DNA from: Promethearchaeia archaeon
Lineage (GTDB): Archaea > Asgardarchaeota > Lokiarchaeia > Sigyniarchaeales > SOKP01
Assembly (NCBI GenBank): GCA_029856155.1
Contig: JAHQWL010000093.1
Location: 19,834-83,833 of the forward strand
Length of the DNA: 64,000 nucleotides
Direction: 5' to 3'
This document shows, in pieces, positions 43,910 through 53,274 of the stretch; position 1 is the first letter of the stretch, and each line of letters starts with the position of its first letter. The position numbers were made by a program, and so were the translations under genes. The notes below the pieces were generated by a model. That model saw only the letters and a list, made by a program, of their open reading frames with translations. It was not told where the DNA came from and ran no database searches.

Positions 43910-44373
43910 TGGAGGGAGAGAAAATGAATGAGGAATTAGAAAAGAAAGTATTTAGAGGAAGAATTAAAGTACCTTATAAACATACAGCTGGAGCTTATGT
44001 TGAAAAGTTCATAACTGAAATCGGAAAAAATAACAAAATAATGGGCGTAAGATGTCCTAAATGTGGAAAAGTGTTTGTACCTCCAAAAATGATCTGCTTT
44101 AAATGCTTCGAGAAGATGGAAGAATGGGTAGAGGTTGGAAATCAAGGAACAGTTAAAGGTTTCACTGTTATTTCACATTCAACTCCAGTTTTACCTTTAA
44201 AACCTCCTTTTGCTTATGCAATAATCACACTCGATGGATCAGATACCGATTTCATACATATCATTAAGGAGAGTGATCCACAAAAATTAAAAGTCGGTAT
44301 ACGAGTTGAAGCTGTTTTTAAAGAGAAACCAAGGAAAAGAATATTGGATATTGAATACTTTAAACCGATTTGA
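43909..44373 (+). CDS. DUF35 zinc-ribbon/OB-fold protein (locus 2, second)
   Basis: The 154-residue protein has the zinc ribbon CPKC...CFKC (about residues 45-67) followed by a DUF35 OB-fold (GTVKGFTVISHS to VEAVFKEKPRKR). The ATG at 43909 overlaps the previous stop by one base and has GGGAGGAGG upstream. A second in-frame ATG at 43924 also has a purine-rich site and could be used. It is the last gene of the four-gene unit, followed by a T9 terminator. Having two different DUF35 proteins for two different thiolase-fold proteins suggests one DUF35 per thiolase-fold subunit. Confidence 0.87.
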   Translation: MEGEKMNEELEKKVFRGRIKVPYKHTAGAYVEKFITEIGKNNKIMGVRCPKCGKVFVPPKMICFKCFEKMEEWVEVGNQGTVKGFTVISHSTPVLPLKPPFAYAIITLDGSDTDFIHIIKESDPQKLKVGIRVEAVFKEKPRKRILDIEYFKPI

Positions 44374-44395
44374 AATTAAGAAGATAAATATTTTC

Positions 44396-44404
44396 TTTTT
44401 TTTT
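44396..44404 (+). terminator. Poly-T terminator after thiolase-DUF35 locus 2
   Basis: Nine T residues begin 22 bp after the last stop codon of the four-gene unit, followed by an AT-rich stretch and a convergent gene. The position fits intrinsic termination of the operon. Confidence 0.45.
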
Positions 44405-44465
44405 ATTAATTCTGCTAATATTTAGTAATTTTGTATCAGAATTTCTTGATATGAATTATTCAATT

Positions 44466-45074
44466 TCACTCTGGAAATCCTTTATTTCCTTCTTCTAGTT
44501 GAACACCTATAGAATTTAAAAACATAGATACGAGGTTATATTGTCCTACAGTGAAAATTAAATCCATTAATTTTTTGTTATCATATTTTTCTGATAGTGC
44601 TTTCCAAGTATCGTCATTTATGAAAGCATTAGTATGAAGTTCATCAACTGCGCGAATAAGGGTTCTTTCAAACGCACTCCAACCCTCAGCATCGGGACCC
44701 TTTGTAATTTTTTTAATTTCTTCTTCGGTGAGACCAATATTTTTTGCACTGATTGTATGTTGAGCCCATTCATATTCTGATTGGCAAAGCCAGCCAATTC
44801 TTAGAATTGCAATTTCCATCTCTCGTTTAGGAAGCCTTGATTTATTTAAAATATAACTAAAAAAGGGAAACCAATTCTTTAACAATTTTGGATGTCCAGC
44901 AATTGTTTTAAAAATGTTGATTATTTTGTCATCAGAGAATCTTTTAAAAATATTGTATTCTTGACTTATTGATTTGTGCCATTCACCTTCTAGCGGAGCT
45001 ATATGAGGATTTGTGAGTTTTTTCACCTTTTTAATCGAAGGTGATTCTATTTCTTGATTCAAAGATTTCATCAC
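44466..45074 (-). CDS. Carboxymuconolactone decarboxylase/AhpD-like protein
   Basis: The 202-residue helical protein has the CMD-family core: EMEIAILRIGWLCQSEYEWA (about residues 105-124), then QHTISAKNIGLTEEEI, and later a second helical hairpin (DDTWKALSEKYDNKKLMDLI). Classical AhpD has CxxC with an upstream Glu and a downstream His as a disulfide reductase site. Here only the first Cys is present (CQSE) while the His of EWAQH is kept. A redox role is therefore unlikely, and a lyase, decarboxylase or binding role is possible. The start is GTG at 45074 or the adjacent ATG at 45071. It lies between thiolase locus 2 and the FadH-like reductase. Confidence 0.8.
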   Translation of the reverse strand: MMKSLNQEIESPSIKKVKKLTNPHIAPLEGEWHKSISQEYNIFKRFSDDKIINIFKTIAGHPKLLKNWFPFFSYILNKSRLPKREMEIAILRIGWLCQSEYEWAQHTISAKNIGLTEEEIKKITKGPDAEGWSAFERTLIRAVDELHTNAFINDDTWKALSEKYDNKKLMDLIFTVGQYNLVSMFLNSIGVQLEEGNKGFPE

Positions 45075-45274
45075 CTCTTAATTTTTAGATTAATACAATT
45101 TTTAAGAGTTGAGCCTTTTTAAACTTTTTACGATTTAGTCTATTATGAGTTCTAATATTTAGTTTTAATTAATTACTAGAAATAACCTTAACATAATGAA
45201 TAATTAATTCTAAAACAAATTAATGATCATTTAATCAAATAATTTAAGAAGAAAATTAAGAAATAAGGTTATTC

Positions 45275-47287
45275 TTATATATTATTTGCTATTTTGTATG
45301 CTCTGTGGACCGCTTCTAGGACAGTTTCTGGTTTCCTCGCATCGCCAATTTTTTCTACTTTTATATTTTCAATTTGTCTTATTTCTTTATAAAGTGCGTT
45401 ATTTGATTCTACACCAGTAGCATAATATACTAGATCGACATCATTTATAACTTGTTCATTATCAGCAGTATCAAGATAGGATACATATTTATCTCCGATC
45501 TCTTTCACTCTAATACCAGTATGAAATTTAACCCCTAAAGCATCACATTTATCGAGAAGGACCCATTTAGTTGTTTTTCCTAAAGCTGAACCTAACTTGG
45601 GTAATTGCTCCAGTACAGTTACTTTATTCCTTCCATTATGCAGCATGTTTAATGCTATTTCAGGCTCTAAAGCTTTGTAGAAAGTAAGGAAATCAAATGC
45701 CTCAAGACTTAAAGTACCAAATTTTGCTAAATAAATTGCAAGTTCTATTCCTGTTGCACCTCCACCAATTATAACGTTATTTTTTCCAATTGGAGCATCC
45801 TTGCTAAACACTTCGTTTGCCCAATAAACATTTTCTCTATCTATTCCAGGAATTGATGGTTTTATTGGTTTTGACCCTGTTGTTAGAAGAACTACATCTG
45901 GATTGAATTCTTTAACTGTATTAATTGTAACTTCTTGTTCAAGGTGTAAGTGGATTCCATATTTTTGGATCCAATATGAATAATTATCAATCATTCTCTT
46001 AAACTCATTTCTTCCAGGAGGTATCCAAATAATGTTTAATAAACCTCCTATTTTATCATCTTTTTCAAAAATGTGAATATCGTGCCCCCTCATCCCAGCA
46101 ACTCTCGCAGCTTCTAATCCTCCAGGTCCCGCACCAATAACCATTATTTTTTTCTTTTCTTTTAAAGGTTTTAATTCTGTCTTGGCTTCTCTACCGGCTC
46201 GTGCGTTTCTTAAACATGAAACTGGTGTCATTTTAAATATCGCATCAAAACATCCTTGATTACAGCCAATACAAGTCATAATATCTCTTAATTCACCTTT
46301 TTTAGCTTTTATTGGTAAATATGGATCAGCTATTAATGTTCTACCCATACAAACAGCATCTGCTTTTCTAGCCATCAAAATTTTTTCTGCTAATTCAGGG
46401 TTGTTAATCCTATTAGAAGCTAAAACTGGGATAGACACTTGATTCTTAACATTTTCAGCTAAATATGTATAGCACCCTTCTGGAACGTCCATAGTTGTTT
46501 GAGGTGTTTTGGTTTCATGCCAACCTCCAGTGACATTGAAATAATCCAAATATTTGCCTAATTTTTCAGCTATAACGGCTTTTTCTTTATAAGTATTACT
46601 ATCTGGAACAAAATCGTCACCAGAAATACGATATCCAATTACATAATCATCCACACTTGATCTCATTAATTCAATTGTTTCAATGGGAAATCTTAAACGA
46701 TTTTCGAGATTACCACCATATTTATCAGTTCTTATATTTGTCTTTGGAGATGTAAATTGACTAAACAAATAACCAGCATTAGCGCATATCTCTACAGCAT
46801 CAAATCCTGCTTTTTTTGCTCGTACTGTGGCATCAGCAAAAGCTTGCTGCTCTGTTTTAATATCTTCAAGAGTCATCTCTCTTGGTGTAGTTTTACTAAA
46901 ATTACTATAGACAGCAGAAGGAGCTATGGGTGCTTTCCCAATTATTTGGGGGTAGGTATAAGCTCCACTATGATATAATTGGCAAACTACTTTTACATCA
47001 TCTCTAGCTTTATGTATAGCTTCAGTAAATTCTGTTAATTTTGGGAGATATTCATCACTTTCAATTGAAATCATCATAGGAACCCCTTTTCCATAAAGAT
47101 CTACATAACATCCTCCAATAATTAACATTCCAGCTCCACCTTTTGCCCTTTCAACATAAAAATCAATTAGTTCCTTGGTGATAAATCCATTATTTGCAAG
47201 GTTAAGATTCAAAGCAGGCATAATGATACGGTTTGAGACCGTCATATTCCTTATTTTAAAGGGTGTGAATAATTTAAAGAACTTCAC
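45275..47287 (-). CDS. FadH-like NADH:flavin oxidoreductase / 2,4-dienoyl-CoA reductase
   Basis: The 670-residue, three-part protein starts with an N-terminal old-yellow-enzyme TIM barrel (about 1-340, with FTPFKIRNMTVSNRIIMPAL and QLYHSGAY). A 4Fe-4S motif CIGCNQGC with a distal Cys near 365 follows. C-terminal FAD and NAD(P)H Rossmann domains read MVIGAGPGGLEAARVAG and VIIGGGATGIELAIYLAK. Such enzymes pass electrons from NAD(P)H through FAD and the cluster to FMN. They reduce conjugated double bonds, for example in dienoyl-CoA or cyclic enones. The start is GTG at 47287 with a GAGGA site. In this island it fits handling of unsaturated or alicyclic acyl-CoAs. Confidence 0.88.
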   Translation of the reverse strand: MKFFKLFTPFKIRNMTVSNRIIMPALNLNLANNGFITKELIDFYVERAKGGAGMLIIGGCYVDLYGKGVPMMISIESDEYLPKLTEFTEAIHKARDDVKVVCQLYHSGAYTYPQIIGKAPIAPSAVYSNFSKTTPREMTLEDIKTEQQAFADATVRAKKAGFDAVEICANAGYLFSQFTSPKTNIRTDKYGGNLENRLRFPIETIELMRSSVDDYVIGYRISGDDFVPDSNTYKEKAVIAEKLGKYLDYFNVTGGWHETKTPQTTMDVPEGCYTYLAENVKNQVSIPVLASNRINNPELAEKILMARKADAVCMGRTLIADPYLPIKAKKGELRDIMTCIGCNQGCFDAIFKMTPVSCLRNARAGREAKTELKPLKEKKKIMVIGAGPGGLEAARVAGMRGHDIHIFEKDDKIGGLLNIIWIPPGRNEFKRMIDNYSYWIQKYGIHLHLEQEVTINTVKEFNPDVVLLTTGSKPIKPSIPGIDRENVYWANEVFSKDAPIGKNNVIIGGGATGIELAIYLAKFGTLSLEAFDFLTFYKALEPEIALNMLHNGRNKVTVLEQLPKLGSALGKTTKWVLLDKCDALGVKFHTGIRVKEIGDKYVSYLDTADNEQVINDVDLVYYATGVESNNALYKEIRQIENIKVEKIGDARKPETVLEAVHRAYKIANNI

Positions 47288-47521
47288 TTTTAATCCTCAA
47301 CATAATATAATTTTAAATAAGAATAACATGGTAATTTATTAAAATTTAATTAGAATAAAAAAAAAGAGGGCTAATAATTATACGTTTTAGTAAAGATTAT
47401 AGCATTTTGAATTAATTAACGAAAATTTATGGCATATTTTTAATTAAAGAGTGAAATAAATAGTTTTTTTATCAAAATAAAATTATAATACTCAAAAATT
47501 AAATTTCGGAGCAAAATAAAG

Positions 47522-48346
47522 ATGAATGAAAACGCTGTATTAATAGAGGAAAATGAAGATAAAACTATTACAACTATAAAATTGAATCGTTTAGAAAAAA
47601 AAAATGCCATGAATTATGATTTAATGGTCGGACTTCAAAATGCAATTGATAAAGTTGAACGAACTGAGGCTAGGGTTGTAATCATAACTGGAGGAGATGA
47701 ATTTTTTAGCTCAGGTATCGATTTAAACTTTTTAACCGGCCAGGAAAAAGATCCTGAAGGTGTCATTCCTGATTTAAGGATACCACGAAATTTTAGATAT
47801 TTTGCAAATACTTGGATCCATCCTATTTTTACTAAAATTGAAAAGATGGAAAAACTTGTGATTGCAAAAATAAACGGTTATTGCTATGGAATGGCATTTG
47901 AGTTAGCTTTAGCATGTGATTTTCGATTTTGTACAGAATCAGCTGAATTCCATATGCTCGAATCTAAGATAGGTATGAATCCAGACGTTGGAGGTACTAT
48001 CAGGTTAACAAGACTTGTAGGTATCCCAAACACGAAAGATATCATATTAACTGGACGTCAATTTGATGGTAATGAAGCTTATAGACTTGGAGTTGTAAAT
48101 CGGGTTGCAAAAGATCATATGGAATTAGATTCAATTATTAAAAAATATACCGATGAACTTATGACCAGTGGTCCTTTAGCAGTAGGACTTGCAAAAAAGT
48201 TGATAGATGATTGTTACGGTAAGGATACTGCTTTTGGATTAGAGCTTGAAACATTAGTAAGTTCCCAATTACTGCAAACTAAAGATGCCGTGAATGCTGC
48301 ACTCGCTCGTTTAACAAAAACAAAACCAAAATGGCGCTGGAAATAA
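47522..48346 (+). CDS. Enoyl-CoA hydratase/isomerase (crotonase) with both catalytic Glu
   Basis: The 274-residue crotonase-fold protein has the oxyanion-hole segment FFSSGIDLNFL (about 61-71) and the helix GYCYGMAFELALACDF, holding the first catalytic Glu. The second Glu lies in FHMLESKIGMNPDVGGTIRL. Both hydratase glutamates are therefore present, and it can be expected to hydrate or dehydrate enoyl-/3-hydroxyacyl-CoA. It is the only plus-strand gene between the FadH-like reductase and the AOR gene. The ATG has CGGAGC upstream. Substrate is unknown. Confidence 0.87.
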   Translation: MNENAVLIEENEDKTITTIKLNRLEKKNAMNYDLMVGLQNAIDKVERTEARVVIITGGDEFFSSGIDLNFLTGQEKDPEGVIPDLRIPRNFRYFANTWIHPIFTKIEKMEKLVIAKINGYCYGMAFELALACDFRFCTESAEFHMLESKIGMNPDVGGTIRLTRLVGIPNTKDIILTGRQFDGNEAYRLGVVNRVAKDHMELDSIIKKYTDELMTSGPLAVGLAKKLIDDCYGKDTAFGLELETLVSSQLLQTKDAVNAALARLTKTKPKWRWK

Positions 48347-48354
48347 TTATTTTT

Positions 48355-50220
48355 TTAATTTTTTTTATTTATCCAAAGTTCTTCCAAGCCTAGTTTTTTT
48401 AATTGATCTTGATTAAGTTTTCCTGTTTCAAGATTCCATTGTCTATATTTATAATATTCTATTTTTAATTGTTGAAAGTTAGGTGATTTTCCAGCGCATT
48501 CTGTTCCATCTAATGGATTGAGTAGGATTTTTGGTAATCGATCATCTTTAGGAGAAATCCCCATTTTTAGATTAAATAATCTTTTTATCATGAAAATTCT
48601 CTCGCCATAATTTTTAAGTTTTCCAATATCACAATTTAATCCTATAACTGTTTGTACTAATTTAGCAATTATTGATGGTTTTGGATTCGCGAATACACAC
48701 ATAATTAATGAACTATAAAGTGCACGATAATCTTGAGCTCTAGCACTCATTATGGCCATTTCTGAATCATCTTTAAATTTATCAATAGTTTCTATTCCGA
48801 ATTCTTCAAGAGGAGTTCCTAATAAAATTGTATACATATCACAAGAATTATGACAAGGTCCTCTAGGAGCAGCTATTGCATATGCTATTGCCATTCCGAA
48901 ATTAGATCTTAGATCATGATATGGAACTTCCATTCCATATACTGTTGCTATCTCATCTCGATTTATATTAAATTCTTTCCCTATTGCATCAGATCCCTCA
49001 GCTAATAAACCTCCTATTCTTTCTCTTTTTGATATTTTATCAATCATTTCTAAAGCAGGGTTAATGTCACCCCACTTAGGGTCCAACCCATCGATTTGCT
49101 CAGAACGGATTTTACCCGAATCATATAGATAATATATAAAGGCAATTAGACTACTACAACTAATTGTATCAATTCCATAATCGTTGCATAATACATTTGC
49201 TTTTACAATTGATTCAATATTATCATTTAAAATCATGGAGCCAAAACCAGCGAGAGTTTCGTATTCTGGAGCTTCAACCTCTCCATCGGTTATATATTTT
49301 CCTGTTTTCACAACTGCTTTTTTTGCACACCCAATAGGGCATGAAAAGCATGGATACTTCCGTGTAACAGTTTTCTCTAAAGCCGTCATTCCAGAAATAT
49401 TATAAGCACCTTCCCATTCCTCCCCTAAAGTCCAATATTTTTTAGGTATTTCTCCTGTTGAGTTCCATAAGTCTATACCTGCGGATGTACCAATATCACG
49501 GTACATTTTAGTTGTAAAAGCTTGATTTACATCTTCAAGAGTTTTTTGGACTATTTCTTTGAACGTTTCTGGATCTGATGCTTCGAACTTCCTCTTTTTA
49601 CCTCGAACTGTGATAGCTTTTAATTTTTTTGATCCCATAACAGCGCCCATTCCTGTTCTTCCAGCAGCTTTTTCTTCAGAAGCTATTATAGCATATTTAA
49701 CTAGATTTTCACCTGCTTGACCTATACAAGCTATCCTTGTCAAATTTGAACCCGCTTGTTCCTTTAAAATTTTTGAAGTTTCTAATATCCCTTTTCCCCA
49801 TAGAAATGTTGCATCCTTAATATTAATGTCATCTTCCGTAATTTCAAGATAAACAGGATTTTTTGAAGCACCTTTGATAATAATACCATCATACCCTGCT
49901 TTCTTAAGCTCTGGACCAAAATATCCGCCACAGTTGGATTCTCCCCAAATTCCGGTATAAGGAGATTTCGCACATATAACAAATCTTCCACTTGTTGGAA
50001 TAGTTGAGCTACAGAATGGGCCCGTCATAAACATTAAAATATTTTCTGGAGATAAAGGATCTGTATCTTTTTCGATATAATCATAAAGATACCTGCAACA
50101 ATATCCAGCACCTCCAAGAAAGTCTTTTGCGATTTCCTCATTAATCAAATCTTCAGAAATTCCTTGGTTAGACAAATTAACTATTAACAATTTGCCTGCA
50201 AACCCTTTCAGAGTTCCCAT
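48355..50220 (-). CDS. aor: Tungsten aldehyde:ferredoxin oxidoreductase (AOR family)
   Basis: The 621-residue protein has the standard AOR length. It contains the N-terminal LKGFAGKLLIVNLSNQGIS and FLGGAGYCCRYLY, the pterin-binding AAGRTGMGAVMGSKKLKAI (about 184-202), and the 4Fe-4S ligands CFSCPIGC (about 293-300). The fourth Cys lies late in LIMCVFANP. It oxidises aldehydes to acids with ferredoxin, or the reverse at low potential, using a tungsten bis-pyranopterin cofactor in the cytoplasm. It is the last gene of a minus-strand series and follows the iron alcohol dehydrogenase by 35 bp, a pairing that would link alcohol, aldehyde and acid. Confidence 0.93.
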   Translation of the reverse strand: MGTLKGFAGKLLIVNLSNQGISEDLINEEIAKDFLGGAGYCCRYLYDYIEKDTDPLSPENILMFMTGPFCSSTIPTSGRFVICAKSPYTGIWGESNCGGYFGPELKKAGYDGIIIKGASKNPVYLEITEDDINIKDATFLWGKGILETSKILKEQAGSNLTRIACIGQAGENLVKYAIIASEEKAAGRTGMGAVMGSKKLKAITVRGKKRKFEASDPETFKEIVQKTLEDVNQAFTTKMYRDIGTSAGIDLWNSTGEIPKKYWTLGEEWEGAYNISGMTALEKTVTRKYPCFSCPIGCAKKAVVKTGKYITDGEVEAPEYETLAGFGSMILNDNIESIVKANVLCNDYGIDTISCSSLIAFIYYLYDSGKIRSEQIDGLDPKWGDINPALEMIDKISKRERIGGLLAEGSDAIGKEFNINRDEIATVYGMEVPYHDLRSNFGMAIAYAIAAPRGPCHNSCDMYTILLGTPLEEFGIETIDKFKDDSEMAIMSARAQDYRALYSSLIMCVFANPKPSIIAKLVQTVIGLNCDIGKLKNYGERIFMIKRLFNLKMGISPKDDRLPKILLNPLDGTECAGKSPNFQQLKIEYYKYRQWNLETGKLNQDQLKKLGLEELWINKKN

Positions 50221-50255
50221 AATATAATTCCCCTTCTTAAATTAAAGTAATTGTT

Positions 50256-51455
50256 TTAAAAGTCAATATCCTTTCCTTCGTAAGCATAATAATAGATTTT
50301 TCTGTAATATTCGTCTGTAATAGATCTTGGGGTCATCACACTTGTGGCGTCTTGAAAACAACAAGCAACCAACATATCAATATTATTTTCAAAATCTTTT
50401 CTTGAAACTCCTAAATCTTGTAATTTAGATGGAGAATCAACTATCTTCTGCAGTTCTTTGATTTTATCGACAGCTTTAAATGCTGCTTTTTTGTCATCCT
50501 CATCCCATTTAGCCCATCCCAGCTGTTTAGCAATTTTAGAATATATTTCTAAGGTATCATCATCTTTATCAGGATTATTCAGGCAAAACTGTGAAATATA
50601 CGGGAGTAAAATTCCAACAGTTCTTCCGTGATGTGTGTGAAAGATAGCACCCCAACTATGCCCCATACCATGACCAATATGAACTTGAGAATTGCTGAAA
50701 GCTAAACCAGCCATAGTCGCTGCCTGATGTAGGTAATCTCTAGCCTCCATATTTTTCCCGTCTTTATAAACAATGGGCAAATATTTAAAAATGAGCTCTA
50801 TAGCTTTTAAGCCCATAGCATTTGAAAATTCATTCTTCCAATTAGAAACCATACCTTCAAAGGCATGAGATAAAGCATCAAAAGCAGTATCGATCGTCAA
50901 ATTTGGAGGCATATCTTTTGGAAAGATAGGATCCACTATAGCATACGTAGGAGTTATTCCCCTGTGAGCATAGATAAATTTTTTCCATATATCATCCTCA
51001 AGTCGAGAAATAATTGTTCCATTTGTTGCTTCTGAACCTGTTCCCGAAGTAGTTGGTATTGCAATAAATTTGGCTTTTTTACCAGTCTCATATAGATCAG
51101 ATCTAAAAAGATGAATATCACCAATGTTCAATTCTGGAAATTCATATAAAACCCATGCTGTTTTAGCAGTATCTATGACAGATCCTCCACCTAAAGCTAT
51201 AATCAGGTCGGGAGAATAAAAATTACACTGCTCTCTCGCCTTTAAAACGCCTTCTTCCCTTGGATCAGGAATAACTTCATTAAATATTTGGAATTTTTTA
51301 CCAAATTTTTCTAATTTTTCTGTTAATATTTTAAGATAACCTAATTCTTCAATATTTTTATCAGTAACAATATAGCATTTATTTCCCTTAATATTTTGAA
51401 GAAAATCAAGACTATCTTCTCCATAAATTATATTTGGACTATAGAAATACCACAT
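50256..51455 (-). CDS. Iron-containing alcohol dehydrogenase
   Basis: The 399-residue group III dehydrogenase has the nucleotide-binding GGGSVIDTAK (about 89-98) and TTSGTGSEAT. Metal ligands lie in DTAFDALSHAFEG and the HIGHGMGHSWGAIFHTHHG segment. It interconverts a primary alcohol and an aldehyde with NAD(P). The ATG has GAGG 7 nt upstream. With the AOR gene directly downstream the two could form an alcohol-aldehyde-acid route, and the resulting acid could be taken by the island's acyl-CoA ligases. That pathway order is inference. Confidence 0.9.
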   Translation of the reverse strand: MWYFYSPNIIYGEDSLDFLQNIKGNKCYIVTDKNIEELGYLKILTEKLEKFGKKFQIFNEVIPDPREEGVLKAREQCNFYSPDLIIALGGGSVIDTAKTAWVLYEFPELNIGDIHLFRSDLYETGKKAKFIAIPTTSGTGSEATNGTIISRLEDDIWKKFIYAHRGITPTYAIVDPIFPKDMPPNLTIDTAFDALSHAFEGMVSNWKNEFSNAMGLKAIELIFKYLPIVYKDGKNMEARDYLHQAATMAGLAFSNSQVHIGHGMGHSWGAIFHTHHGRTVGILLPYISQFCLNNPDKDDDTLEIYSKIAKQLGWAKWDEDDKKAAFKAVDKIKELQKIVDSPSKLQDLGVSRKDFENNIDMLVACCFQDATSVMTPRSITDEYYRKIYYYAYEGKDIDF

Positions 51456-51570
51456 AATTTTTCCTCTTGAAAAGTATTATGAATATTTTGAATATACTAC
51501 TTAAATATTAATAAAATTTGATTTTCATTAAAAATTGCTCTCTAATAAAAAAAATAGATGTAAAATTCTT

Positions 51571-51972
51571 TTATAGATATTCAGTTTCGAAGCGACCTAG
51601 ACTGTTCACAATTTCTAGTGCAGCCTTAGTGTGGCGCATTAGTTTTGCCATGTCCCCTTCAAGTCTTAATTTGCCAGCCATAATAGCTCGAATAGGGTCA
51701 ATTTCCTTTTTCATAACGGATACAAAATTATCATAAGGACCCGCCATGATGTATTCTGTTTCTATTTCTTCACCTTCTGGTACTTGTCTTGTTCCAGTGC
51801 ATTCTCCATGATGTAATCCGATAAATACTTTAACTACATGATCTAAATTACCGCTTGGTTCAATAACAAGGAGCATATCCCCTTCCCATGTTAAAGCTGA
51901 TGGTTTATAGTTTGGGTTTTCATTTATTGCTTTACCAAATGCTTTAACCCACTCTTCTGTTAAAATTTTCAT
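51571..51972 (-). CDS. SCP2 sterol-carrier-like lipid-binding protein
   Basis: The product has about 133 residues and a single SCP2 fold. Visible features are MLLVIEPSGNLDHVVKVFIG, then IMAGPYDNFVSVMKKEIDPI, and the family's terminal GKLRLEGDMAKLMRHTKAA. The SCP2 domain forms a hydrophobic tunnel for lipids or fatty acyl-CoA. The ATG at 51972 is preferred because GTGAG is correctly placed before it; an in-frame GTG at 51981 is part of that site. A stand-alone lipid carrier within an acyl-CoA island, with thiolase-DUF35 genes on both sides, points to hydrophobic substrates. Confidence 0.85.
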   Translation of the reverse strand: MKILTEEWVKAFGKAINENPNYKPSALTWEGDMLLVIEPSGNLDHVVKVFIGLHHGECTGTRQVPEGEEIETEYIMAGPYDNFVSVMKKEIDPIRAIMAGKLRLEGDMAKLMRHTKAALEIVNSLGRFETEYL

Positions 51973-52071
51973 ATTTCTCACTTAAATTTTTTTTTAAATA
52001 ACTTCATTTACTATATAATTTCTTAATATATTAATTGTTAAAATTGAATTTAAGATTTCAATTTTTATAAT

Positions 52072-53271
52072 TTAAATTTGAGTTAAATCTATATGAATGT
52101 CCGTTAAAGGGTATGAAACACAAGGATGAATATAACCATAAACTTGATCAATTTCTCTAATTGTTACATTTGGGAGCATAAATATTTTACCGGAAACCAG
52201 TTTGGTTCTACATAATGCACATGCTCCTGAGCGACATCCATTATTTATGGTTATCCCTAAATCCTTTTCCCTTTCAAGGCTATTTAATATCGGTTCAACA
52301 CTTAATGCTTCAATTATTTCTCTAATCTTCTTTCCCTGATGAATAAAATCTATTGTGATTTTTATAGAATTTGAAGCTGTAATCTCTTTTGGCCAACCAA
52401 CTATCCCTGTAACATCATCAGGAACACCGTAAGATTCATAACTAACGCGATGTCTAGGGACTCCTAACTCTTTCATTTGTTCTTTTATAAAGGTATACAT
52501 CGCTCTATTTCCAACTATATAAAAGAATTTGTTTTCAATTGATTTTATCTCATCTAAAATCTTATCCTTTGTAATAAATCCACAAGCACCATTCCAACTT
52601 GGTTTTGGTTCTGAAAGTATATAATGAATTTTGATATTAGGGCGCCGTGTTTGTATATTTTCAAGTTCATCTCTAAATAATATATCTTCCTCGTTTAAAC
52701 ATCCAAAAAACAACCGAACATTCAGCTTTAAGTTTCGTTCAGTAATATCTCGCAAGATTGAAATGAATGGAGTAATCCCAGAACCTCCCGCTATAAAAAC
52801 TAAATCTTTACCATGAAAAATACGATTGTAATATAATTCTCCAAGTGGTTCTGTAGCTTCTAAGATATCTCCAACTTTTAATTTATCAAGTAAATATATG
52901 CTAACAAATCCTCCCTCTTTTCTTTTTACACCTAACTCATAATATGCAAGTTGATTTGGTGATGAGACAAGTGAAAAAGGTCGAGAAGTCCTAACACCAT
53001 TAATCTCCACTGTGATACCAATATATTGACCAGCTCTAAATGGTGCTAATGGTTTATTTGGCTTTGCTGAAATGAAACGAAATAATTTAGTATCATTAGA
53101 TAGTTGTTTTATATCAGTAACTTGCAGAATTTGCTTTTCTGGATGAATTCTATCGCATAAGTTTTCCAATCCATCAAAGTACCATGGAATTGGTTCAATT
53201 TCGTCTCGCCACTTTTTTAATTTTTCAAGTTTTTGATATTTCTTAACATCATTCATAATCTCTTTTTCCAT
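52072..53271 (-). CDS. Flavin reductase with C-terminal 2Fe-2S ferredoxin domain
   Basis: The 399-residue protein has an FNR-type FAD domain (FRAGQYIGITVEINGVRTSR, PFSLVSSP), an NAD(P)-binding domain (FIAGGSGITPFISILRD) and a plant-type ferredoxin domain at the C terminus. The latter has NNGCRSGACALCRTKL and a later HPC, giving the four cluster cysteines. An N-terminal extension of about 45 residues is present. It moves electrons between NAD(P)H and a partner. The ATG lies 3 bp after the stop of the CrtI-like gene, with GGGAGGTGG overlapping that stop, so the two are translationally coupled and probably partners. Confidence 0.87.
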   Translation of the reverse strand: MEKEIMNDVKKYQKLEKLKKWRDEIEPIPWYFDGLENLCDRIHPEKQILQVTDIKQLSNDTKLFRFISAKPNKPLAPFRAGQYIGITVEINGVRTSRPFSLVSSPNQLAYYELGVKRKEGGFVSIYLLDKLKVGDILEATEPLGELYYNRIFHGKDLVFIAGGSGITPFISILRDITERNLKLNVRLFFGCLNEEDILFRDELENIQTRRPNIKIHYILSEPKPSWNGACGFITKDKILDEIKSIENKFFYIVGNRAMYTFIKEQMKELGVPRHRVSYESYGVPDDVTGIVGWPKEITASNSIKITIDFIHQGKKIREIIEALSVEPILNSLEREKDLGITINNGCRSGACALCRTKLVSGKIFMLPNVTIREIDQVYGYIHPCVSYPLTDIHIDLTQI

Positions 53272-53274
53272 TAT

